Source: a bacterium (GTDB lineage: Bacteria > Sumerlaeota > Sumerlaeia > SLMS01). From it: DNA of 46,867 bases. Numbering within the stretch: the first letter of the stretch is position 1; every line of letters starts with the position of its first letter. The translations under genes and the position numbers were made by a program. The notes beneath the pieces were generated by a model. That model was not told where the DNA came from. It made no database searches and saw nothing but the letters and a program-made list of their open reading frames with translations. Below, one piece after another: positions 1 through 8,023 of the stretch. Where the stretch lies: positions 1 through 46,867 of the forward strand of contig WGMQ01000077.1 of assembly GCA_016125005.1 (NCBI GenBank), read 5' to 3'.

Positions 1-640
1 ACCGCGCCGCCGCGGGGGGAATCACGAGAAACGCGGCGATCAGCGTGATGCCGACGACCTTCATCGCCACCACGATCACCAGCGCCAGGCACGCGGAAAG
101 GATATAGTCGTCGCGCTGGCTGGGAATCTTGTCGGCCAGGGCCAATTCGCGGTCGAAGGTCGCGTAGGCCCAGCGCCCCCAGAGCGGCGCACAGGCCAGC
201 GTCACCAGCGCTGCGCCGCAGGTCGCCAGCAGGTCCATCGGACGCACCGAAAGGATGGAGCCGAAGAGGTACGCGAAGGCGTCCGTGTTGAAGCGCGGTG
301 TCTTCGACAGCAGCAGGATTCCCAGCGCCATCGAGACACTAAAGAAAATGCCGATGATCGTGTCCGCCCCGAGGCGGGAGTGCTCGCGAAGCCAGACAAT
401 ACCAGCTGAAATGGCGATGGTGAATGGCAGCGCCACAGCGAGGGGCTCGACGCCGAGCAGGATTCCCAGCGCTACCCCGCCAAACGCCGCGTGGGCCAGG
501 CCGTTGCCGAGGAACCCGAGGCTGCGCTGCACCACGAACACGCCGTAAAAGGCGGACAGCAACGCCACGAGCGAGCCCGCCAGAAATGCGAGCACGAGAA
601 ACTGTGGCAGACCGGTCTGCGAGGCGAGGAACTCAATCAT
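1..640 (-). CDS. znuB: Zinc/manganese ABC transporter permease ZnuB (3' part cut off by window edge)
   Basis: This is the inner-membrane permease of a zinc-type ABC importer of the ABC-3 family, and it would form the channel driven by ZnuC. The reading frame opens with ATG at 640 and runs without a stop past position 1, so about 213 residues are visible. Hydrophobic segments cover most of it. The typical early motif LGNGLAHAAFGG follows the first transmembrane helix, and a late segment KVVGITLIAAFLVIPPAAA matches the conserved family region. The start overlaps the end of znuC by 8 bases (ATGATTGA), which indicates translational coupling. Family assignment is firm. Zinc rather than manganese is inferred from the His-rich partners and the divergent Fur-family regulator. 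Confidence 0.93.
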   Translation of the reverse strand, partial: MIEFLASQTGLPQFLVLAFLAGSLVALLSAFYGVFVVQRSLGFLGNGLAHAAFGGVALGILLGVEPLAVALPFTIAISAGIVWLREHSRLGADTIIGIFFSVSMALGILLLSKTPRFNTDAFAYLFGSILSVRPMDLLATCGAALVTLACAPLWGRWAYATFDRELALADKIPSQRDDYILSACLALVIVVAMKVVGITLIAAFLVIPPAAAR

Positions 641-1424
641 GGTGATGGTCATGCCCGTGATCGTGGTCGTGATGGTGGCCGTGGTCGTCGAGCGGCAGCT
701 CCATGCTGTGGCTGTGGCCCATGTGGCCGTAGGCGCGCCGCAGGTTGTCGCCGGTCAGCACCTCCTTCGGAGGACCGAAGGCCACGGGGCGCCGGTTCAG
801 GAGCAGCACGTGGCTGGCGTGGTGACGGGCCACTTCCCAGTCGTGGGTGATCATGAAGACGCTGGCGCCGCTCTCGCGTCTATACAGCTCCAGCAGTCTA
901 TACATGTCCGCCTCGCCGAGTGCATCCATGCCCGTTGCCGGTTCGTCGAGGATCAGGAGTCGTGGCTGGCGGACGAGGGCACGGGCGAGATAGACGCGTT
1001 GCATTTCGCCGCCGGAGAGTCGCCCAAGCGGACGCTCGGCCTTGGACGCCATGCCGACGCGGTCGAGGGCTGCCATCGCCTTGCTGCGCTCGTCGGTGCG
1101 CACGGACCATGGCCAGCTTGCCCGCAGGCCGCTGGCAACCAGCTCCACGGGAAGCGCCGGGAAGTCGCGGTCGAGCGTCTTGATTTGCGGGATGTATCCG
1201 ATGTCGCGCGCCGGGATCGCGCGCGGCTCCCGTCCCATCACCTCGACGGAACCAGAGGTGGCGGGGACAAGACCGAGGATCGTGCGCACCAGCGTGGACT
1301 TACCTGCACCGTTGGGCCCAAGCAGAGCAAGGAACCCTTCGTCGAACTCCAGTGAGACGTCGATCAGTGCCTCCCACGTACCGAGGGAGACGCCGAGATG
1401 ATGGAGGCGAATCGCGGGAGTCAT
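633..1424 (-). CDS. znuC: Zinc ABC transporter ATP-binding protein ZnuC with His-rich tail
   Basis: This is the cytoplasmic ATPase of the zinc importer, 263 residues. It has a Walker A motif GPNGAGKST at about 36-44, a Q-loop glutamine at about 80, the signature LSGGE at 136-140, Walker B LLILDE at 156-161 and the H-loop histidine near 194. The last 15 or so residues are almost all His and Asp, which is unusual on the ATPase and could bind zinc on the cytoplasmic side (inference). The gene overlaps znuA by 4 bases (ATGA) and znuB by 8, so the three are translated as a coupled operon. Two GTCTATAC motif copies (878-885 and 896-903) lie inside it and encode Tyr-Arg as TAT AGA both times. Confidence 0.95.
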   Translation of the reverse strand: MTPAIRLHHLGVSLGTWEALIDVSLEFDEGFLALLGPNGAGKSTLVRTILGLVPATSGSVEVMGREPRAIPARDIGYIPQIKTLDRDFPALPVELVASGLRASWPWSVRTDERSKAMAALDRVGMASKAERPLGRLSGGEMQRVYLARALVRQPRLLILDEPATGMDALGEADMYRLLELYRRESGASVFMITHDWEVARHHASHVLLLNRRPVAFGPPKEVLTGDNLRRAYGHMGHSHSMELPLDDHGHHHDHDHGHDHHHD

Positions 1425-2428
1425 GGAGAGAGAGCCTCGCGGAGCGAGCGGGCGTTGAAGAGGAGGAGCGCCTCGTAGGTCTCGGTTCCCTCGACGGCTC
1501 CGTTGGGGTCGAGCACGGCGAGCTTCACGCCTGCCTCCCGGGCAAGCGCCTCGGCAGGACGCGGGTCAAGCTGCGGCTCGCTGAAGACTGCGCGCGCTCC
1601 TTCGCGCCGCAGTATGTCGCTCAGGGCCGCCAGATGGCGCGGAGTAGCCTCCTTGCCCGGCGAGGCTTCAACGACGCCCACGTAGCGCAGTTCGTAACGC
1701 TTGAGCATGTAGAGGAACGACGGGTGAAAGAGAACAACCGGGGCCTGGTGCACGGGAGCGAGTTCTGCACTCAGTTCGGCATCCAGAGCGGCGAGGCGGT
1801 CCTGGAAAGCCTTTCCGTTGGCACGGTAGACCTCAGCCCCGTCCGGATCCAACCCGGCGAGTTTCTCAACCAACGGATCCACCAGGGCGGCGGTGGTCAG
1901 CGGATCTGTCCAGAAATGGGCATCGACGGCATCCGCCGCATGATTGTGGCCGTCGTGGGCTTCGCCGTGATCATGGTCGTGTGACTCGCAGGCTCCGTAG
2001 AGGAGGAACTCCTTCGGAAGGAGTGGCATCACGGCGATGCGTTGTGTGGCCTGCATGGAGGCCGCCCAGTCATCGAGCCCGACACCGACCTGAAAGAATG
2101 CTTTCGCGTCGGCGACGGCTCGCGCATCGGAGGGACGCGGTTCGTAGGTATGCGGAGAGGCGGAGGGGGAGAGGAGCGTGCGGACTTCTCCCCGTCCTGT
2201 GACGAGTTCCGTCAGGATCAGCGCCAGCGGTTTGATGGTGGCGACGTAGACCGGAGGCCCCTGATTGGAAACGGCCCGCTCGGCAGGAGACGAGCAGGAG
2301 GCGATGACGACCAACATCAGGAGGCCCAGGGCGCGGAGAAGAAGCGGAAATCGTTGCAACGTGGGGAGCTCCGGGGGCAGCCTGACGAGTGGTGACTGCT
2401 CGGCGGGGAGGTTCGTCCCGGCGTGCAT
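1421..2428 (-). CDS. znuA: Zinc ABC transporter substrate-binding lipoprotein ZnuA
   Basis: This cluster A-I solute-binding protein captures zinc outside the inner membrane for ZnuBC. From the ATG at 2428 it is 335 residues. A hydrophobic stretch ends in a lipobox VIASC (Cys about 45), so it is probably lipid-anchored. Likely metal ligands include the His of SPHTYEP (about 93) and of DAHFWTDP (about 171), and between them lies the His/Asp-rich loop (about 150-163) typical of zinc-specific members. The signal peptide is long from this start. A TTG at 2359, preceded by GGAG, would give a more normal lipoprotein leader and is a real alternative. The operator-like dyad at 2446-2461 sits directly upstream, implying repression by the divergent Zur-type protein when zinc is sufficient. 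Confidence 0.93.
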   Translation of the reverse strand: MHAGTNLPAEQSPLVRLPPELPTLQRFPLLLRALGLLMLVVIASCSSPAERAVSNQGPPVYVATIKPLALILTELVTGRGEVRTLLSPSASPHTYEPRPSDARAVADAKAFFQVGVGLDDWAASMQATQRIAVMPLLPKEFLLYGACESHDHDHGEAHDGHNHAADAVDAHFWTDPLTTAALVDPLVEKLAGLDPDGAEVYRANGKAFQDRLAALDAELSAELAPVHQAPVVLFHPSFLYMLKRYELRYVGVVEASPGKEATPRHLAALSDILRREGARAVFSEPQLDPRPAEALAREAGVKLAVLDPNGAVEGTETYEALLLFNARSLREALSP

Positions 2429-2445
2429 CACCGATCAAGGCAAAT

Positions 2446-2461
2446 TGATAAGCCGTTATCA
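2446..2461. promoter_or_regulatory. Fur/Zur-type operator dyad between znuA and the regulator gene
   Basis: A perfect inverted repeat, TGATAA-gccg-TTATCA, lies in the 45-base gap between the divergent znuA and fur-family genes. The half-sites resemble the TGATAA/TTATCA arms of known Fur-family boxes. Its position would let one bound dimer control both directions. The sequence is seen directly; binding is inferred from family knowledge. Confidence 0.72.
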
Positions 2462-2473
2462 GGTGCGGGCGCA

Positions 2474-2869
2474 ATGCAGAGAAAGACCGGCCAGCGTGAA
2501 GCAATCAAGCGTGCCATCCGCGAGGCGGAACGCCCGGTGGGGCCGTTGGAAATCCGGGACTTGGCGGAGGCGTATTCGCCGGGCGTCGGGATCGCCACCA
2601 TCTATCGAACGGTTAAGTCACTGCTGGAAACGGGATGGCTGGCGCCGGTGGAAATCCCGGGTGGCCCGACGCTTTACGAGCTGGCCGCGAAGCCGCACCA
2701 CCACCACTTCCATTGTAGGGAATGCGGCAAGGTCTTCGAGGTCCACGGCTGTGCCGGGCACTTCCAGAAGATGACCCCGCCGGGCTTTCAATTGGAGGGC
2801 CACGAGGTGATCCTGCGCGGGCTTTGCGACCAGTGCAGCGCCAAGTCAAAGGTGCCGCAGGCTTCCTGA
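2474..2869 (+). CDS. zur: Fur-family metal-responsive repressor, probably Zur
   Basis: This is a 131-residue Fur-family transcription factor. The N-terminal winged helix contains GIATIYRTVKSL (about 39-50), the usual recognition-helix region. The C-terminal half has the metal-binding run HHHHFHC (about 75-81) followed by CxxC (81/84) and a second CxxC (118/121), which together make the structural zinc site. The start is the ATG at 2474. An upstream in-frame codon at 2423 would extend the protein through the operator dyad, which is unlikely. Divergence from znuACB and the shared dyad support a zinc-uptake regulator rather than Fur or PerR, although sequence alone does not exclude Fur. Confidence 0.85.
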   Translation: MQRKTGQREAIKRAIREAERPVGPLEIRDLAEAYSPGVGIATIYRTVKSLLETGWLAPVEIPGGPTLYELAAKPHHHHFHCRECGKVFEVHGCAGHFQKMTPPGFQLEGHEVILRGLCDQCSAKSKVPQAS

Positions 2870-2923
2870 GACCGGGCGCGGGCTTTGCAATCTCCTCCCC
2901 TCGAAATCAAGGAGGGTCTTCCC

Positions 2924-3394
2924 ATGAGTTCTATCAGCCTGCTGCGCGAACTGTTTGCCTACGACGAGTGGGCCTTCGCCAAGTCGCTTGAGTCGATTAC
3001 TCCGGAGATCGATGCGGGGAATCCCCGGCCCCGACTCTGGCTCGCGCACTGCATCGAGGCCCGTCAGATCTGGCTGGAGCGGCTGCTGGGCACCTCTCCG
3101 ACCCGCTCTCCCTTTCCCGAATGGAGCATGGCGGAGGTCGCCTCCACCGCCGTCAAGTGCCACGCCGCGTGGGCGAGTTTTTGGGAGGGACGGACGGATG
3201 CCGATCTCTCTCAGGTGATCGCCTACCGGAACTCCCGCGGGGAGTTCTTCGAGCGCCCCATGCAGGACATCCTGACGCAGTTGGCGATGCACGGCCAGCA
3301 CCACCGCGGTCAGGTGGCGACGGCTGTGCGCGAGGCTGGCGGCAAACCGGCGGCGACCGACTATATCCTTTACGCCAATGAACGTCCGGCCTGA
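2924..3394 (+). CDS. DinB-family putative metalloenzyme
   Basis: This 156-residue protein has the DinB/YfiT four-helix-bundle pattern. The likely metal-binding histidines are His42 (LAHCIEAR) and the C-terminal pair in MHGQHHRGQ (about 122-130). Family members include thiol-dependent transferases for mycothiol or bacillithiol, but most have no known substrate, and nothing here tells which one applies. The ATG at 2924 is preceded by a strong ribosome binding site (AAGGAGGG at about 2909). The stop codon is followed immediately by the larE ATG, so the two genes are probably co-transcribed. Confidence 0.82.
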   Translation: MSSISLLRELFAYDEWAFAKSLESITPEIDAGNPRPRLWLAHCIEARQIWLERLLGTSPTRSPFPEWSMAEVASTAVKCHAAWASFWEGRTDADLSQVIAYRNSRGEFFERPMQDILTQLAMHGQHHRGQVATAVREAGGKPAATDYILYANERPA

Positions 3395-4264
3395 ATGGCG
3401 GATGTCATCCCCCTCAACGGAATCGGAGTCCGCGTGTCTCAACCCATCGACCGGATCGCCAATCGCCTGCTGGAACAGATTCGCTCCTATCCGGCGCCGC
3501 TGATCGTGGCGTTTTCCGGCGGCGTGGATTCGACCGTCGTGGCCAAGGCGGCGACGCTGGCTCTCGGCGCCGAGCGCGTGGTTTGCGCCACGGCCAAGTC
3601 CGAGTCCAACACGGACGAGGACTTGGAGCTGTGTCGCGCGATCGCCGCCGAGCACGGCCTGAACCTCCGCGTGGTCGAGTACAGCGAACTGGACATTCCG
3701 AACTACGCCGACAACCCGGCCAATCGCTGCTACTTCTGCAAGAGCGAGCTCTATACGCGGCTGAGTGGGCTGGCGGAGCGCGAGGGCTTCGCGTCGATCC
3801 TCGACGGTTCCAACGCGGACGACGTCGGCGACTATCGCCCGGGGCTCAAGGCCGTGAAGGAGAATGGCGTTCGCTCGCCACTGCGCGAGGTCGCCATCGA
3901 CAAGGCCACCGTGAGGCGCCTGGCGGAACACTTCGGCCTTCCCAACCACGACAAGCCCGCGTCTCCCTGCCTCAGTTCGCGGGTGCCTTACGGCCAGACA
4001 ATCACTCGCGAGAAGCTGGATCAGATCGCGGCGGCGGAGCGGTATATACGCGGACTGGGCCTGCGCGAGTTCCGCGTCCGGCACCACGGCGAGATCGCCC
4101 GCCTCGAGGCCCACGCCGAGGACTTTCCTGCGCTGCTGGCTTCGCGCGATGCCATCGTGGCGGAGTTTCGCCGACTCGGTTTTCAGTGGGTGGCGATGGA
4201 CCTGGCCGGGTTCAAGTCTGGCGGACTCAACGCGCTTCTGGCGGCCGCCAACAAGACGACCTGA
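3395..4264 (+). CDS. larE: ATP-dependent sacrificial or cluster-type sulfur transferase LarE
   Basis: LarE belongs to the PP-loop ATP pyrophosphatases and inserts sulfur into the nickel-pincer nucleotide cofactor of lactate racemase-type enzymes. The 289-residue product has the PP-loop SGGVDST at 41-47. It also has three conserved-looking cysteines: C112 and C115 in NRCYFCKSE, and C192 in ASPCLSSR. A three-cysteine set is known from LarE members that hold a [4Fe-4S] cluster and act catalytically, whereas single-cysteine types sacrifice the sulfur. That assignment is by pattern only. No larA, larB or larC is present in the window. The start abuts the DinB stop. A GTG at 3434 is an alternative start. 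Confidence 0.88.
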   Translation: MADVIPLNGIGVRVSQPIDRIANRLLEQIRSYPAPLIVAFSGGVDSTVVAKAATLALGAERVVCATAKSESNTDEDLELCRAIAAEHGLNLRVVEYSELDIPNYADNPANRCYFCKSELYTRLSGLAEREGFASILDGSNADDVGDYRPGLKAVKENGVRSPLREVAIDKATVRRLAEHFGLPNHDKPASPCLSSRVPYGQTITREKLDQIAAAERYIRGLGLREFRVRHHGEIARLEAHAEDFPALLASRDAIVAEFRRLGFQWVAMDLAGFKSGGLNALLAAANKTT

Positions 4265-4273
4265 ATCAGAAAA

Positions 4274-4299
4274 ATCCCCCGATCCGAAGACCGGGGGAT
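4274..4299 (-). terminator. Intrinsic terminator downstream of the HNH gene (also ends larE side)
   Basis: An 8-bp stem ATCCCCCG/CGGGGGAT with a 10-base loop lies between the convergent larE and HNH genes. On the minus strand it is followed by a run of five T, the classical intrinsic terminator pattern for the HNH transcript. On the plus strand the hairpin lacks a T-run. Confidence 0.8.
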
Positions 4300-4305
4300 G
4301 GGTGA

Positions 4306-4905
4306 TCATTCTTCCTCGAGGGCCACGTTCCAGTAGGCCGCGTCGACGAATCGCTGCCAGATGGGCCGCTCGGGGCCCTTGAGCGTGCTGCGCAGCGTCG
4401 ACAGCCAGTGCGGGCGCTTGGGCGTGCGGGCCAGTTGCATTCCCGCTTCCTCGGGCAGGAGCGAGCCCTTTGACGAATTGCAGCTCTGGCACGCGAGCAC
4501 CACGTTTTCCCAAGTGCTGCGACCGCCACGCGAACGCGGGATGATGTGGTCGATGGTCAGTTCCTCGCGGTGGGGCTTCACGCCACAGTACTGGCAGGTG
4601 TAGTGGTCGCGCATGTAGATATTACGGCGATTGAACTTCACCGTGCGCGGCGGCATCTTGCCGAAGCCCGTGAGGAGGATCACCTCCGGCACGAGGATCG
4701 GATAGCCCGGCGTGTGGATGAACTCGTTGCCGTTCTGCTCGACATGCTTGGAAAGCTCGCGCCACGAGTCAAAATCATGGATTTGGTAGTCGTTACCGAC
4801 AACCCGTGCGTAACCTTGGAATAGGAGCGTGAGGGCCCGCTTCACCGTGCAAACGTGCACAGCAGACCAGTTGCGATTGAGGACAAGGACACCGTCGGAG
4901 AGCAT
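4306..4905 (-). CDS. HNH endonuclease family protein
   Basis: This 199-residue protein has an N-terminal region VLVLNRNWSAVHV and a C-terminal HNH nuclease fold, the arrangement of a widespread chromosomal HNH family of unknown role. The nuclease core shows CQYC (104-107), the catalytic-type TIDHI (His120), ENVVLACQSCN with N134, and a second cysteine pair C139/C142 for the structural zinc. The ATG at 4905 fits the family start; the frame stays open upstream, but the extra residues look unrelated. It stands alone, converges on larE and shares the terminator between them. No methylase partner is nearby, so a restriction role is not supported. Confidence 0.85.
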   Translation of the reverse strand: MLSDGVLVLNRNWSAVHVCTVKRALTLLFQGYARVVGNDYQIHDFDSWRELSKHVEQNGNEFIHTPGYPILVPEVILLTGFGKMPPRTVKFNRRNIYMRDHYTCQYCGVKPHREELTIDHIIPRSRGGRSTWENVVLACQSCNSSKGSLLPEEAGMQLARTPKRPHWLSTLRSTLKGPERPIWQRFVDAAYWNVALEEE

Positions 4906-5133
4906 GGGATTCAACCTTTGACCGGAACGAATGGAGCTCCAGACAAACCGATGGCGTTTCCCCAACTTTTCCGGGAACGCCCGGAATGTTGAAGGAGCAC
5001 TTTCGCCACGAACCACTCCTTGTCGAGTGGAAAGACAATGGACACCCAAGAATTTTGGTCAAGTCATTAAGTTAACCGACCCGCCACCGACTTGTCAACC
5101 AACAGTGGCCAACTGGAGATGGGGGTGGGGGTG

Positions 5134-6252
5134 CTAGACGGTTTGCAGCAGCTCGACGATCTGGCGCTGCTGGACGTTGCGGTGGAGGTGTTCCTGGGCG
5201 AAGACCCGCGCGGCGGCGGCCTTTGCTTTCCGGTCCGGGTCAGCCAGGGCAATGCGCACAGTTTCCTCCAGCGTCTCGGCGCCGTCGCCGGAGAAGGGGT
5301 AGCCCCGCCCGTCACGGAGGAGCCACTCCACATCGCCCGCGGTGCGGGCGATCACGGGCGTGCCCACCATCATGGACTCGCAGATGGAGATGGGCATGGC
5401 CTCGCCATAGCTTGGCAGGATGAAGAAATCGGCGGCCTCGAGCAGATCGTAGACATCGCTCCGGAAGCCGAGGAACCGGGAGTTGGTGACCTCGCCCCGG
5501 ATGATTCGCGCAATGGCCGGGTGGGTTTCGGACCTTTCCTCAAGACCTCCGAGCAGCAGTTGCACGTTCGGATTCGCCGCAGCGATTCGCGGCCAACATT
5601 CCGACAGGTCGTGGACACCCTTGCGCTGGACGAGACTGCCAAGAAACAGGAAGCACTGCTGCCTAGGTTCGAGACCCAGCGCCTGTCGCGTGCGCTCACG
5701 ACGCGTCGCATCGAACTCGTGGGGAGCGACGCCGTTCGGCGAGAAGAGCCACCGCCTGCCCGCTGGTTCGCCGCCGAAGATTCGCATTCCTAGCTGCGCA
5801 TCGAAGAGGGCGGCGTTCGCGAGCGTCCGCACCGCCCAGCGCTTCAGTGGAAAGGTGGCGCCACTTCGCCAGCCCTCGCGCACGTGCACGACGAGCCGCA
5901 GCCCGAGCGAGCGCGCCGCCAGCATGGGGGCAATCTGGACACTCGAATTGACGTAGACCACGTCTATACGATGGCGGGTGAATAGATTTCTATACAGACG
6001 CACCGCGTTGGCCCGTTGGCCCGCAAGCCGCAGCTTACGCGCAACCCCCTGACCACTGATGGAGACCTGCTCGATGGGGACGTCCAGGCATTCGAATCCT
6101 GCCTGCTGCAAGGCGCCGCCCATCGGGGATGGGCCGGGAAAGATCGCGATCGCTTCGGAGGCGGGCCATGGATTGTTCAGCAGGAATTTTTGCAACCACA
6201 GCGACGCGCCACTCGCCTCTGCGTGGTGAAAACAGAATGCAATGCGTCTCAC
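5134..6252 (-). CDS. GT4-type glycosyltransferase
   Basis: This 372-residue GT-B fold glycosyltransferase is the last gene of the polysaccharide operon. The C-terminal half has the family pattern FLFLGSLVQRKG and the sugar-nucleotide-binding EX7E motif (E284 and E292 in GEAMPISICES), typical of GT4 retaining transferases. Donor and acceptor cannot be read from sequence. The start is a GTG at 6252 that overlaps the stop of the upstream ligase gene by 4 bases (GTGA). A much longer upstream-open frame is only the shadow of that gene. The gene contains two TCTATAC motif copies, including the dyad AATAGA-tt-TCTATAC at 5981-5995. Confidence 0.87.
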   Translation of the reverse strand: MRRIAFCFHHAEASGASLWLQKFLLNNPWPASEAIAIFPGPSPMGGALQQAGFECLDVPIEQVSISGQGVARKLRLAGQRANAVRLYRNLFTRHRIDVVYVNSSVQIAPMLAARSLGLRLVVHVREGWRSGATFPLKRWAVRTLANAALFDAQLGMRIFGGEPAGRRWLFSPNGVAPHEFDATRRERTRQALGLEPRQQCFLFLGSLVQRKGVHDLSECWPRIAAANPNVQLLLGGLEERSETHPAIARIIRGEVTNSRFLGFRSDVYDLLEAADFFILPSYGEAMPISICESMMVGTPVIARTAGDVEWLLRDGRGYPFSGDGAETLEETVRIALADPDRKAKAAAARVFAQEHLHRNVQQRQIVELLQTV

Positions 6253-7670
6253 GCGACCGCCTGCCTTTCGAGCTCGAGGGCCTGGCGCCGCAGCTCCACG
6301 CCGGTGTAAGCCGCGAAGAAAATACCGTATAACAGGTAGGTGCGCGGAGTGACGAGTGTGTCCTGGATCAGGAGGGACATGAATAGCTGTATATACAACG
6401 CGCCGATGCCCGCCAACAGGTTCGTCCACCAGGTCTCCGGAAAGCGCCGTGAATGCCAGTAGGCGCGCCAGAACATGGCAATGGTCGCGAGGAACATCAG
6501 CAGGACGATCGAGGCACCGATGACGCCATATTCCGTCACGATCTGGACGACGCCCAAGTCGATGAAGTGCTTTCGATCCAGCACATAGGGAAGGATGTAT
6601 AGCTCGCCCTTTGGGCGATATCGCTTGAAGAGCACCTGGAAGTGATTGTGGCCGATGCCCATCCACAGATTTGTGCGGAGCATCTCGCGCGCGATGAGGG
6701 CCTTGTCGCGACGCACCGCGAGCGAGGGATCCTTGTGGTAGTCCCCGGCAGTCGAGAACCGCTCGATCACCTTCGGGCCAATGACCGGAGCGGCCACGAG
6801 CGCCACGGCGACCATTCCCGCCAGGATCGTCATGCGATAGGCCGATCGGGCGAGCAGCACGAAGCCGAGCAGCGCCACCGCGAGGATGATGGGCGTCTGC
6901 CGGTTGAGCGTTGCGACCGCCATCAGCGTCAGGGCGGCAATGCAGCCGAAGGCCAGCAGGCGCCCGAACCGGCTCCTCGCCTCGAGCATCAGCGTGGCCC
7001 CGAGCGGGACCGCCCATACGGCCGTGAAGCCGTAGATGATCGCGTTCTGGGATAGGCCATTCACGCGGTCAAGGTCGCCGCCAATGCCGTTTAGCGTGAT
7101 GTTCTTGCGAAGCACGATCTCGAGGACACCGGGGATGACAATGGCTGCGGTGGAGACAAGAAGCAGTGACCAGAAGATCGAGCGAAGCCACTTCTCCTGC
7201 CAGTAGCGCAGCGCCAGCACCACAGCGATGAGGATGTAGAAGAGGGACTCCACCGGGAAGGCCATTTCAGGCGGTGCCAACGCCCATGCAGCCGGGAGGT
7301 AGTAGAGCTGAAATGCCGTGAACAAGACCACGGCCGGAGTCACGAAAAGGCGATGCCGAACCGCCGGGATCTCGATGATCATGGCACCAAAAAGGAGCAT
7401 GGCCGTGATGCGATTCACCGAAAGAGCCGCGGGGACGCCAGGTACCGTGAGCACCGTCCCGAAAGTCGTGAAGAAATAGAGCGGCAACAGGAGGCGCGTG
7501 CCGCCGAGAATCATGGCGATCACCGCCAGAATGCCGCCACCCGCCGGGAGCACCAGCATGGGCGCGTTCTTCAGCAACTGGTACATGACAAAAGCGGCCG
7601 CGACGAAGAGCACCGCCAGGAAGCCGTAGAACTCGACCCACCGCAGGGTACCGGGACGAGAATGGGTCAT
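6249..7670 (-). CDS. O-antigen ligase / Wzy-like polymerase (multi-spanning membrane protein)
   Basis: This 473-residue protein has about ten hydrophobic segments and a periplasmic-loop signature GIGHNHF (338-344) followed by FKRYRP, as in the Wzy_C/WaaL superfamily that polymerises or ligates polysaccharide repeats at the periplasmic face. The ATG at 7670 overlaps the stop of the upstream small gene by 4 bases, and the end overlaps the glycosyltransferase start. The frame is open for another 97 codons upstream, but that part is low-complexity Arg-rich shadow and was not included. It cannot be told whether it ligates to lipid A core or polymerises units. Confidence 0.85.
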   Translation of the reverse strand: MTHSRPGTLRWVEFYGFLAVLFVAAAFVMYQLLKNAPMLVLPAGGGILAVIAMILGGTRLLLPLYFFTTFGTVLTVPGVPAALSVNRITAMLLFGAMIIEIPAVRHRLFVTPAVVLFTAFQLYYLPAAWALAPPEMAFPVESLFYILIAVVLALRYWQEKWLRSIFWSLLLVSTAAIVIPGVLEIVLRKNITLNGIGGDLDRVNGLSQNAIIYGFTAVWAVPLGATLMLEARSRFGRLLAFGCIAALTLMAVATLNRQTPIILAVALLGFVLLARSAYRMTILAGMVAVALVAAPVIGPKVIERFSTAGDYHKDPSLAVRRDKALIAREMLRTNLWMGIGHNHFQVLFKRYRPKGELYILPYVLDRKHFIDLGVVQIVTEYGVIGASIVLLMFLATIAMFWRAYWHSRRFPETWWTNLLAGIGALYIQLFMSLLIQDTLVTPRTYLLYGIFFAAYTGVELRRQALELERQAVA

Positions 7671-8023
7671 GACTGGGCGACCTCGATGGCGAGGGGCGCG
7701 ACCGTCACCTGAGGATAGTTCCGCAGCGCACGCTTCAGCATCGGCAACAAAACGGGATCGCCGTATTCGACGCGTTCCACACGACGTGCAAAGACGATGC
7801 GCTCGATCGCGAGCGAGAGCACGTGATGCCGCTTCTCGGGAGCGCCGAGGATGTGAAACCAACGGTATGGAGAGCGGGCCGGGTAACCGAAACGAATCAC
7901 CTCGGTTCCGTCGCGCACTTCCGTCCACGCCCCTCCGAGCCCCGGAGTAGGTTCGATCCAAAGCGACGTATCACCGGGCGCGGGTGCTGCGACGGCACCG
8001 GGCGCGACGATGCGGAGGATCAT
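7667..8023 (-). CDS. Small protein of unknown function in the polysaccharide operon
   Basis: This 118-residue protein lies between two O-antigen ligase-type genes and overlaps both by 4 bases (ATGA), which is the main evidence that it is real. It has no signal peptide or membrane segment. It contains aromatic and charged runs such as SPYRWFHILG and HHVLSLAIERIVFARR and looks like a small alpha/beta cytosolic protein. I do not recognise a family. Strict coupling to the flanking genes suggests an accessory role in the same pathway. Confidence 0.7.
   Translation of the reverse strand: MILRIVAPGAVAAPAPGDTSLWIEPTPGLGGAWTEVRDGTEVIRFGYPARSPYRWFHILGAPEKRHHVLSLAIERIVFARRVERVEYGDPVLLPMLKRALRNYPQVTVAPLAIEVAQS

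Noticed and set aside
878..903. GTATAGAC explained as a Tyr-Arg codon-pair preference
   Set aside because: Other copies encode Ile-Asp, Leu-Tyr, Val-Tyr-Thr or Ser-Ile-Gln in other frames, so a codon-pair effect is insufficient.
2846..4513. Long minus-strand open frame opposite the DinB and larE genes
   Set aside because: It runs antisense to two genes with clear family motifs and has Arg/Ala/Gly-rich shadow composition and no domain.
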